From assembly GCA_016218725.1 (NCBI GenBank), contig JACRDB010000029.1:1-33052 (forward strand): 33,052 nucleotides of DNA, in the 5' to 3' direction. The DNA is from Deltaproteobacteria bacterium. Lineage in GTDB: Bacteria > Myxococcota_A > Polyangia > Polyangiales > Ga0077539. A program made the position numbers and the translations under genes. Shown here one piece after another: positions 8,037 to 15,097 of this stretch (position 1 is the stretch's first letter; the number at the start of each line of letters is the position of its first letter). A model generated the notes under the pieces. It searched no databases and was not told the DNA's origin. It was given only the letters and a program-made list of their open reading frames with translations.

Positions 8037-11000
8037 TCAGCCCCCCGCTGCCCGCAGGAGCGCGGCGTGGACCTTCTCGCCCACGCCCCGGGACGCCTCC
8101 AGGGGCCCGTAGCCGGTCAGGCAGTGGGTCCAGGGCCCCTCGGGCTTGTCCGCTGCGCTGCGCAGGGTCACCCGGTCCGGGACGTCGTCCTCGGGCGCGT
8201 CCTCGCCCAGGGCGCGGCGCCGCCGGAGCTCCGCGCGCTCGGCGTCAAGGCGCTCCACCGCACGGAGTCCGTCGGCGGTCGGGAGCACCCTCACCCGGCA
8301 CAGCGAGCGGCGGAAGCCCGTGGGCGTCGCCACCGCGCCCAGGGCGAAGCCCCTCACGCTCTCGACCACCGGCGCCAGCGCGAGCCCCCGCAACGGGTAG
8401 CATGCCCGCTGGGGCTGCGGGTGCTCCTCCACCCACGCGGCCCCTCCCTCCGGCGTCAGTCCCTCAAAGAGCGGCGTCCCGCAGCCGTAGAACAGCGCCC
8501 CGAGCGCCGCCGTGAGGGAGCGCACCATGGGCCCCGTGCCCGCGCCCGCCAGGGGCTCCACCAGCAGCGTGAAGGTATCCTCGTCGGGCACCCGTAGGGC
8601 CCGCGCCTCGGCCACCCTCAGCGCGTCCTGGAGCGGCAGCAGGTGCTCCCTCGCCCGGTGCAGGAGCACCGCCGGGGGCGCCGTGGCCTTCACCAGCACG
8701 AAGCCCTCCCGAGGCCGCAAGCCCTTGCGGTAGGAGCTCCGGTTGTACCCGTAGTTGGCCCGCGTCGGCTCGTTCAGGTCCTGACGGTCTTCTTTGTACT
8801 CTTCTTCGATGTACTCCTCGGAGAGCACCGGGTCCGTCTCCACCGCCAGGTAGCGCCGCTCCAGCGCGTAGAAGCCCTCCAGCACGTCCCTCGCCGCCGC
8901 GCCCTCGGGCGCGTCCGAGCGCTCCGCCAGGGCCTTCAAGCGCTCCGCGAGCGCCCCCGTGGTCAGCGCCTCGAGCGCCGCCCCCAGCGCCTCCAGCGCC
9001 GCCCTCGCCGCGGGGAGGTCCCCGGGAGGCGCCACCTGCGCACCGGGAACGGGTACACACTCCAGGAGGCCGCGTACATGTAGGTTCATGTCGTTTGAAC
9101 GGAGCTTGAGGGAGACCAGGGAGAGGTCCCGGGCGCTGCGTCGCACGAGGTGGTGGGCCAGGGGGAGGGCGAGGCGCTTCTCCATGGCGCGCTTGAGGGG
9201 ACGGGCGCCGAAGCGAGGGTCCCAGGCGCGCTCGACGAGCACGTCGAGGAGCTCGGGCTCGACCTCGACCAGCACCTGGGCGCGCTCGATGCCCCGGCGC
9301 GAGAGGAGCGCCCCGAGCTGGTGCTCGACCACGGCCCGGAGGCTCGGGCGATCGAGCGGGCGGAAGGGCACCACGCGGTCGATGCGGTTGAAGAACTCCG
9401 GGCGGAAGAAGCGCCGGGCGGCGGACAGGTAGTGGGCCCGGGCCTCCGCAGCATCCCCGCGGGCGAAGCCCGTCTGGCTGGCGGCCTCGCGCACGCCGAG
9501 GTTCGAGGTCATTACGAGCACCGCCTGGCGCGCGTCCGAGAGGCGCCCCGCGGCGTCCGTGAGCCTGCCCTCGCCCAGGAGCTGGAGGAGGGCGTCGAAG
9601 ACCCGTGGGTGGGCCTTCTCGACCTCATCGAAGAGCACCACGGTGAAGGGCTGGGTGCGCAGCCCCGCGGTGAGCTCCCCGTCGGGCTCGCCGGGCTCGC
9701 CGATGAGCCTCAGCACGCTGTGGGCGCTGGCGAACTCGGACATGTCGAAGCGCAGCATCCGGTCCGGGCTGCCGAAGAGCATGCGGGCCAGGGCGCGGGC
9801 GCTCTCGGTCTTGCCCACGCCCGTCGGGCCCACAAAGAGAAAAGACGCCAGGGGCTTGTCCGGGTCGCAGAGCCCCTGCTGGAGCGCCACCACCAGGTCC
9901 GTGAGGGCGTCCACGGCCTCCGGCTGCCCGGCGATCACCGAGGCGAACTCCGCCCTCAGCGACTCCCTGGGCCGCGCGAGGGCGTCTTGCAGCACGAAGT
10001 CCGGCAGGCCCGTGCGCTGCTGCACCGCGGCCACCACGTCCCCTACGCCGAAGCGACGCTCGGGCTGCCCGTCGCGGCCCTCGCGGAGCTCGCCTCGACC
10101 GTCGAGGACCGCTCGAAGGAGCCTCACGGCCTTGCCCGGGAAGGCCTCGTTGGGCTGAAAGCGCCGGGTGAGGGCGAGGGTGGCCTCGATGCCCGCGGGG
10201 GCCATCCGGGGCGGGGCGAGGCTCTCGGTGTCCTCGGACTCCAGGTCCCGCAGCGCACCCAGGAGCACCGGCAGGCTCTCGCGCTCGCTCATGGGCGGGA
10301 GGTGCAGCACCCGGAAGAGCGCGGCGAAGCCCGGGGCCTCCTCGCGCGCGCGGGCGAGGCGCTCGGGGGTGCTCTCGGCCAGGATCGTGAGCTCCCCGCG
10401 CGCCAGGTGCGGCGCCAGGAAGCCCGCCACGTTGGTGCTGGTCTTGCCGGTACGCCCGGCGTCCACCATGGAGGCCAGGTCGTCCAGGTAGAGGATGTCC
10501 CCGGTGTCCGTCAGCTCGCGGAGGAGCTCGCGGGCGCGGGCCTCCCACTGGCCGACGTATTTCATCCCCGCGATGAAGCGGTTGCCGTCCACGCGCCACA
10601 CGTCGCGCCGGAGGCCGTGGTCGTTGTTCCAGCGCGTGAGCCGGTGGACGAACTCGTGCACCACCGCGGATTTGCCCACGCCCGACGGGCCCACCAGCAC
10701 CACCGCGGCGCCCTCGCGGGTGGCCAGCTCCTCCACCAGCCGGTCCACCACGGCGTCGCGCCCGAAGGCCCTCCCGAGGGTGTCGTCCTCGACGGCGTGG
10801 GAGAGGTTCTTGCCCACCTCGCGCAGCACCTGCACGGTCCACCGTGAACGCCTCCGCTGGGCCTCCCGCTCGATGGGGTCGGGCTCCGGGGGGTCCAGCT
10901 CCGGGTCCTCCTCCAGGTCCTCCTCGGGCGTGGGCTTCTCGCCGGGCTTCTCGTCCTCGGGCTTCTTCTTCCTGGTCGGCGGCCGGGGCCGGCGCGGGGA

Positions 11001-11513
11001 GTGCGGGAAGATCGTGGGGGCGATGGCGTCCACGTCCAGGAGCTCGAGCCTCTCGCGCCTCTTGACGTGGAGCCTGTCCAGGCTCTCGATGTGGGACTCC
11101 AGGCACCAGGCCAGCACGCGGCGCCGCGCGGCCTCCGGGAGGTGCTCTTCGCTGTCCACCGCGAAGCGCCACGCGGGGAGCTGCGTGTGGGTCACCACCA
11201 GGAAGGGGTCCGCGGGCCACTTCTCCACCAGGAAGGCCAGGCGGGCCTTGACGTCCCAGCGCGCGCGGCGGTGGGGGTCCTGCACGGTGCCCTCCACCAG
11301 CAGGTGCTCGATGCGCGCATGCGGCGCGAGCTGGTAGTCCGCGAAGCGCTCGGGCCTCTCCGCGTAGAAGCGCTCCATCACCAGGAGCCTGAGCTCGTCC
11401 CGCAGCTCCGCCAGGGAGGGCCCGAGGAGCCTCTCGTCCGGGAAGCGCGGCACCCAGGCCTCGACGAGCCTGCGGCTGCGCTGCACCACCACCACGGGCA
11501 TGGTCAGGTCCAT
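8037..11513 (-). CDS. Double-AAA+ Clp-like ATPase with unassigned C-terminal domain, paralogue 2 of 3
   Basis: A 1158-aa tandem AAA+ protein. After a paralogous N-domain (about 1-170) and a Lys/Glu/Pro-rich linker (about 175-220), ring 1 has Walker A GPSGVGKS (275-282), pore loop GMKYVGQW (316-323) and Walker B LYLDD (341-345). Ring 2 has GPTGVGKT (562-569), LFDE (627-630), TSN, FFNRID and GARPLKR (769-775). The GYVG pore loop of ring 2 is replaced by GEPGEPDGE. The last 370 residues are not Clp-like. They include an acidic Tyr-rich patch (EEYIEEEYKEDRQD, about 899-912) and a segment EGFVLVKATAPPAVLLHRAR that could be a diverged counterpart of the release-factor-like region of paralogue 3, but this match is weak. 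I chose the ATG at 11513, which overlaps the upstream stop by 10 bp and follows GAGG. Confidence 0.87.
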   Translation of the reverse strand: MDLTMPVVVVQRSRRLVEAWVPRFPDERLLGPSLAELRDELRLLVMERFYAERPERFADYQLAPHARIEHLLVEGTVQDPHRRARWDVKARLAFLVEKWPADPFLVVTHTQLPAWRFAVDSEEHLPEAARRRVLAWCLESHIESLDRLHVKRRERLELLDVDAIAPTIFPHSPRRPRPPTRKKKPEDEKPGEKPTPEEDLEEDPELDPPEPDPIEREAQRRRSRWTVQVLREVGKNLSHAVEDDTLGRAFGRDAVVDRLVEELATREGAAVVLVGPSGVGKSAVVHEFVHRLTRWNNDHGLRRDVWRVDGNRFIAGMKYVGQWEARARELLRELTDTGDILYLDDLASMVDAGRTGKTSTNVAGFLAPHLARGELTILAESTPERLARAREEAPGFAALFRVLHLPPMSERESLPVLLGALRDLESEDTESLAPPRMAPAGIEATLALTRRFQPNEAFPGKAVRLLRAVLDGRGELREGRDGQPERRFGVGDVVAAVQQRTGLPDFVLQDALARPRESLRAEFASVIAGQPEAVDALTDLVVALQQGLCDPDKPLASFLFVGPTGVGKTESARALARMLFGSPDRMLRFDMSEFASAHSVLRLIGEPGEPDGELTAGLRTQPFTVVLFDEVEKAHPRVFDALLQLLGEGRLTDAAGRLSDARQAVLVMTSNLGVREAASQTGFARGDAAEARAHYLSAARRFFRPEFFNRIDRVVPFRPLDRPSLRAVVEHQLGALLSRRGIERAQVLVEVEPELLDVLVERAWDPRFGARPLKRAMEKRLALPLAHHLVRRSARDLSLVSLKLRSNDMNLHVRGLLECVPVPGAQVAPPGDLPAARAALEALGAALEALTTGALAERLKALAERSDAPEGAAARDVLEGFYALERRYLAVETDPVLSEEYIEEEYKEDRQDLNEPTRANYGYNRSSYRKGLRPREGFVLVKATAPPAVLLHRAREHLLPLQDALRVAEARALRVPDEDTFTLLVEPLAGAGTGPMVRSLTAALGALFYGCGTPLFEGLTPEGGAAWVEEHPQPQRACYPLRGLALAPVVESVRGFALGAVATPTGFRRSLCRVRVLPTADGLRAVERLDAERAELRRRRALGEDAPEDDVPDRVTLRSAADKPEGPWTHCLTGYGPLEASRGVGEKVHAALLRAAGG

Positions 11514-14500
11514 GCGGCATCCTCGGAGCGCAGGCACGCGTGGCGCACCCACCGGCGCAGGAAGAGCTCCGGGTCATACCGGTGCATCCCCGGAGCGTGC
11601 AGCGGGATCGTCGCGTCCATCCGCGCGTCCTTGAGGGTCTCCTTCGGGCGGCTGTAGCGCCGGAGCTCCTCCGAGGGGAGCCTCGCCAGGAGCGTCGGGA
11701 TTTCCATCGGCCGGAGGCTCTCCCGCGGGTCCCGGCCGGGCGCCCAGAGCACCCTCACCACGCTGTGGGCGCTGCCATCAAAGAGCCGGTGGGCCCCCGC
11801 CTCGGGCTCCAGGAGGCCAACGGTCTCCTTGCCGTAGAGCTCCAGCGCCGCGGCGCCGGGCTGCGGGCTCTCGGAGCCCGTGAGTGTGGCCTCCTCCCAC
11901 TGGTACGCCTTGGCCGGGTCGTCGGGTTTCGTCCCCGGGCGCAATTTGGGGTCGATGTAGGTGGCCAGGTGCCGCCGTGTGTGAATACCGCGACGCTGGG
12001 CCCAGGCGTCCCAGCTGTCCAGGAGCCACGCCGCGGTGGACCACGATCCCCTGGCGGCGACCACATAGAGCGCGGCGCGCTCGCACCGCGGGCGGGTGGC
12101 CAGGAAGACCCTCTCGGGCAGCGGGTCGAAGCGCGCCCGGAGGCCGAGGAGCTCGCCCCGGAGGGACTCCGACGCCAGGGCGCTGCGGTCGTACCAGGCC
12201 TCCACCGCGAGGTCCTCGGCGGCCTCGGCGCCGGAGACCAGCTTCGAGAGTTCCTCCACCAGGGAGCGCGCGTGGGACGCGCTCTGCGAGGCATCCTCGG
12301 CGAGCTGGTGATCGCTCCAGAAGTGCGTCGAGCGGCTCACCTGATCGAACCAACCGAGGGACCGACGGAGCTCCGCCAGGGCCGGCGAGCGGCTCCAGCG
12401 TCGGAGCTCCCCGCGGAGCTCCGCGCAGGTGTCCAGCACGGCCTCGGCCTCGGCGCGGCTGCCCTCGGCGCCGCCCCCGCGGGAGGTCACCTTGAGCGCG
12501 AGGGCGCCAGGGTCCTCGGGGCTCGCGTCCACGTCCATGGACAGGGGCCCGGAGGCGCGGTGGGCGGCGAGCCAGGTGGCGCAGGGGCCGACCAGCTCGC
12601 GCTCCAGCGTGCGCTTGAGGGGCCGGGCGCCGTAGCGAGGGTCGAGCCCGCGGGCCGAGAGCCTCTCCAGGGCGGGCTCGCTCACGCGCAGGAGCGCGTC
12701 CCTCCGGCGGAAGCCATCGCGCTCGGCGAGGCGCTTCACCTCCCGGCGGGTGATGGCCCCGACGGCGTCGGCCCCGAGGGGGCGGAACACCATGAGGTCA
12801 TCGATGCGGTTGAAGAACTCCGGGCGGAAGAACCTCCGGGCCTCGGAGAGGTAGTGGCGCCGCACGGCCTCGGGCGAGGCGGTGTCGTCGGCGTCGAAGC
12901 CCGCGCGGGCGCGGAGGGTGTCCGCCCCGAGGTTCGAGGTCATCACGATGATGGCGTTGCGGAAGTCCGTGACGCGCCCCTCGGCGTCCGTGAGCCTGCC
13001 CTCGCCGAGCACCCCGAGGAGGGCGTCGAAGACGGCGGGGTGGGCCTTCTCGATCTCGTCGAGGAGGAGCACGCAGAACGGCTGCCGTCGCACCACCGAC
13101 GGGAGGAGCCCGGCGGAGGCGCCCCCGCCCAGGAGCCGGGAGAGCGCGTCGGGGCCGAGGTACTCTCCCATGTCCACGCGCACCAGGCGCTCCGCGGCGC
13201 CGAAGACAAAGGCCGCCAGGGCCTTGGCCAGCTCGGTCTTTCCGACGCCCGTGGGCCCCGCGAAGACCAGCACCGCCACGGGCTTCCTCGGGTCCTGGAG
13301 GGCGGCCTTGACCGTGGACACCACCTGCGTGACGCGCTCCACGGCCTCGGGCTGGGCCATGACCCTCTCGGAGAGGAACGCCCGGACGGCCTTCGGGTCC
13401 AGGGGCAGGTCGTCGCGCAGGAGCGCCGCGGGGATGCCCGACTCCTGCGAGAAGAAGTCCACCGCGGCGACGGCGGTCACGTCCGCGGCGCGCGCGTGGG
13501 CGCGGGCCGCCAGGAGCCTCCGGAGGAAGGCCACGGCGTTCCCGAGGAGCGCCCCATAGGGCCAGAAGCGTCGCACCAGGGACAGCGCCATGGCCACGGC
13601 GCCGGGCTCCACGCGCAGCCCGTGGCGCGCCCCGAGCCGCGAGGCCACGGCGTCCAGCACGCGCCGGGTGGGCTCCGGGGCGAGCTCGTCCACCTGGACC
13701 ACGGTCCACACGCTGGCGAAGGACTGGTCGCGGCGCTGGAGCCGGGCCCAGGCCTCCGGGGTGGCCTCGCCCAGCACCGTGACCTCGCGGCCCGCGAGGG
13801 CGGGGCCGAGCACCTGGGCCACGTTGTGGTCGCTGTGGGCGCTCTTTCCGGCGTCGAGGAGCGCGTACACGTCCCCGAGGAGGAGCACCGCGCGGGTGCG
13901 GGAGGCCTCCTCCAGCATGGCGTGGAGCTGCGCCTCCCACTCGCCGAAGCCGCCCATGCCCGCGATCATCCGCGAGGCGTCCACGGCGAAGACGTAGCGC
14001 TCCCGCCGGGACGCGGGCCCCGACGCCTCCCCGAGGCGGCGCACGAGCTCCTCGACGACGGCGCTCTTGCCCGACCCCTGGGCGCCCACGAGGAGCACGG
14101 CCTGGTGCTCCTGGCCGTCGAGGCGCCGCAGGAGCGAGTCCACCAGGTGGTCGCGCTCCCAGGCGGGCTCCAGGCGCGCGCGGGCGCGGCGGCGGTGCAG
14201 GGGGATGGCCGCGCGCAGGAGCGCGGGGGTGGCGCGGCGGGCGCGGTCCTGGCGCTTCTTCTCGGTCCTGGCGCGGTCCCGGGCCTCGGCCTCCTCGTCG
14301 TCGTCGTCGAGGACGTCCAGGGCGCTCGGTGGGTGGGGGCGCTCGTCCAGGTGCATCTCCTTGCGGCGCAGCGCCGAGAGGGGCACCGGGGTGCTATGGA
14401 CCTCCAGGAGCCCGAGGATCTCGTCCCCTTCGGGGCGGAGCCTCAGGCGCTTGTCATCGTCCAGGGGCTCCAGGAGCGACTGGGCCATGGCGCGGGCCTG

Positions 14501-14875
14501 GGCCTCGACGGGCGTGCGCTCATCGACCCACACGCGCAGGTCCAGGCGCGGGAGGAACACCTCGGTGAACTTCCCGTGGACGGGCCTGCGCACGGCGGTG
14601 AGCTTGAGGTTTCGGGTGACCGTAGGCCCGGCGCGGGTCCAGACGCGCAGGGCGGGCACCTCCAGGGTGAAGGCCTCGCCCCCGGGGTCCCTCGCGAACT
14701 CCCACACCCTGCCGGGGTGGGCCCGCTGGATACGGTCGTCCAGGGCCAGGGCCAGGTCCTCCCGGGCGCTCTCCGGGGTGGCCGCGTGGAGGGTGAGCTG
14801 GGGGTGCTCCAGGGGCACCACGGTCACCCTGCCCGAGAGGTGCTGGAGCGTCAGGCAGCGGAACCGAAAGCGCAC
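11504..14875 (-). CDS. Double-AAA+ Clp-like ATPase fused to an RF2 PCRF-like domain, paralogue 3 of 3
   Basis: A 1123-aa tandem AAA+ protein and first gene of the operon. Ring 1 has Walker A GAQGSGKS (264-271), pore loop GMGGFGEW (306-313) and the Walker B position LLLGD (331-335). Ring 2 has GPTGVGKT (540-547), LLLDE (603-607), TSN (646-648), FFNRID (Arg690) and GARPLKR (749-755). The C-terminal part (about 835-1045) resembles the PCRF domain of release factor RF2: FWSD followed by a long helical pair (852 onward), AALYVVAARGSWSTAAWLLD then WDAWAQRRG (935-963), and GLLEPEAGAHRL (1020-1031), matching RF2 YGWLRTETGVHRL. The GGQ peptidyl-hydrolysis domain is absent. The GTG at 14875 was chosen because its product aligns with the N-terminus of paralogue 1 (F-x-L/C...HL-x-G). 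It would sense or remodel ribosome- or RNA-related targets, by inference only. Confidence 0.85.
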   Translation of the reverse strand: MRFRFRCLTLQHLSGRVTVVPLEHPQLTLHAATPESAREDLALALDDRIQRAHPGRVWEFARDPGGEAFTLEVPALRVWTRAGPTVTRNLKLTAVRRPVHGKFTEVFLPRLDLRVWVDERTPVEAQARAMAQSLLEPLDDDKRLRLRPEGDEILGLLEVHSTPVPLSALRRKEMHLDERPHPPSALDVLDDDDEEAEARDRARTEKKRQDRARRATPALLRAAIPLHRRRARARLEPAWERDHLVDSLLRRLDGQEHQAVLLVGAQGSGKSAVVEELVRRLGEASGPASRRERYVFAVDASRMIAGMGGFGEWEAQLHAMLEEASRTRAVLLLGDVYALLDAGKSAHSDHNVAQVLGPALAGREVTVLGEATPEAWARLQRRDQSFASVWTVVQVDELAPEPTRRVLDAVASRLGARHGLRVEPGAVAMALSLVRRFWPYGALLGNAVAFLRRLLAARAHARAADVTAVAAVDFFSQESGIPAALLRDDLPLDPKAVRAFLSERVMAQPEAVERVTQVVSTVKAALQDPRKPVAVLVFAGPTGVGKTELAKALAAFVFGAAERLVRVDMGEYLGPDALSRLLGGGASAGLLPSVVRRQPFCVLLLDEIEKAHPAVFDALLGVLGEGRLTDAEGRVTDFRNAIIVMTSNLGADTLRARAGFDADDTASPEAVRRHYLSEARRFFRPEFFNRIDDLMVFRPLGADAVGAITRREVKRLAERDGFRRRDALLRVSEPALERLSARGLDPRYGARPLKRTLERELVGPCATWLAAHRASGPLSMDVDASPEDPGALALKVTSRGGGAEGSRAEAEAVLDTCAELRGELRRWSRSPALAELRRSLGWFDQVSRSTHFWSDHQLAEDASQSASHARSLVEELSKLVSGAEAAEDLAVEAWYDRSALASESLRGELLGLRARFDPLPERVFLATRPRCERAALYVVAARGSWSTAAWLLDSWDAWAQRRGIHTRRHLATYIDPKLRPGTKPDDPAKAYQWEEATLTGSESPQPGAAALELYGKETVGLLEPEAGAHRLFDGSAHSVVRVLWAPGRDPRESLRPMEIPTLLARLPSEELRRYSRPKETLKDARMDATIPLHAPGMHRYDPELFLRRWVRHACLRSEDAAWT

Positions 14876-14894
14876 GGCCCGGGTGGTTCTACAA

Positions 14895-14914
14895 CACCGG
14901 GAGGGGCCCCGGTG
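14895..14914. promoter_or_regulatory. Stem-loop upstream of the AAA+ operon
   Basis: An inverted repeat CACCGGG/CCCGGTG (7-bp arms, 6-base loop AGGGGC) lies 19 bp upstream of the chosen GTG of the first AAA+ gene. It could be a 5' UTR hairpin or an operator half. No clear Shine-Dalgarno is seen before this GTG. Confidence 0.35.
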
Positions 14915-14920
14915 GGGATT

Positions 14921-14936
14921 GTTACCGCGCGGTAAC
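14921..14936. promoter_or_regulatory. Perfect 16-bp palindrome, candidate operator
   Basis: GTTACCGCGCGGTAAC is a perfect 16-bp palindrome inside the divergent region between the AAA+ operon (minus) and the coiled-coil gene group (plus). It is comparatively AT-rich at its ends against a very GC-rich background, as expected for a dimeric repressor or activator site serving both directions. The regulator is not identifiable from the window. Confidence 0.45.
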
Positions 14937-14956
14937 ACCCCGTCCCTGACGCTGAG

Positions 14957-15097
14957 GTGCGGCGGGACTACCGCGAGGACCTCGCCGTGGCCTCCACCAT
15001 CGATCGCGCCGAGGGGACGCCACGGGAAGCGCAGGGCCTTCAGGCCCTGGCGGTTCCCAAGCACGCGCGGAGGTGGTACGCAAGTGGGCCCGCATGA
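14957..15097 (+). CDS. Possible 46-aa protein coupled to the CpXC-like gene
   Basis: A GTG-started frame of 46 codons (MRRDYREDLAVASTIDRAEG, ending YASGPA) fills the space between the palindrome and the next gene. Its TGA (15095-15097) overlaps the ATG of the following gene in an ATGA arrangement, as with several other gene pairs here, and its codons are mostly G/C-ending. The ribosome-binding site is weak (GAGG abuts the GTG). The product is charged and has no recognised domain. It may be a real small protein, a leader peptide, or chance. Confidence 0.3.
   Translation: MRRDYREDLAVASTIDRAEGTPREAQGLQALAVPKHARRWYASGPA

Noticed and set aside
11540..14935. Plus-strand open frame of more than 1100 codons opposite the first AAA+ gene
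   Set aside because: It is the antisense shadow of a GC3-rich gene. The product is compositionally odd (Arg, Gly, His and Pro rich) with no domain, while the minus strand encodes clear AAA+ motifs.
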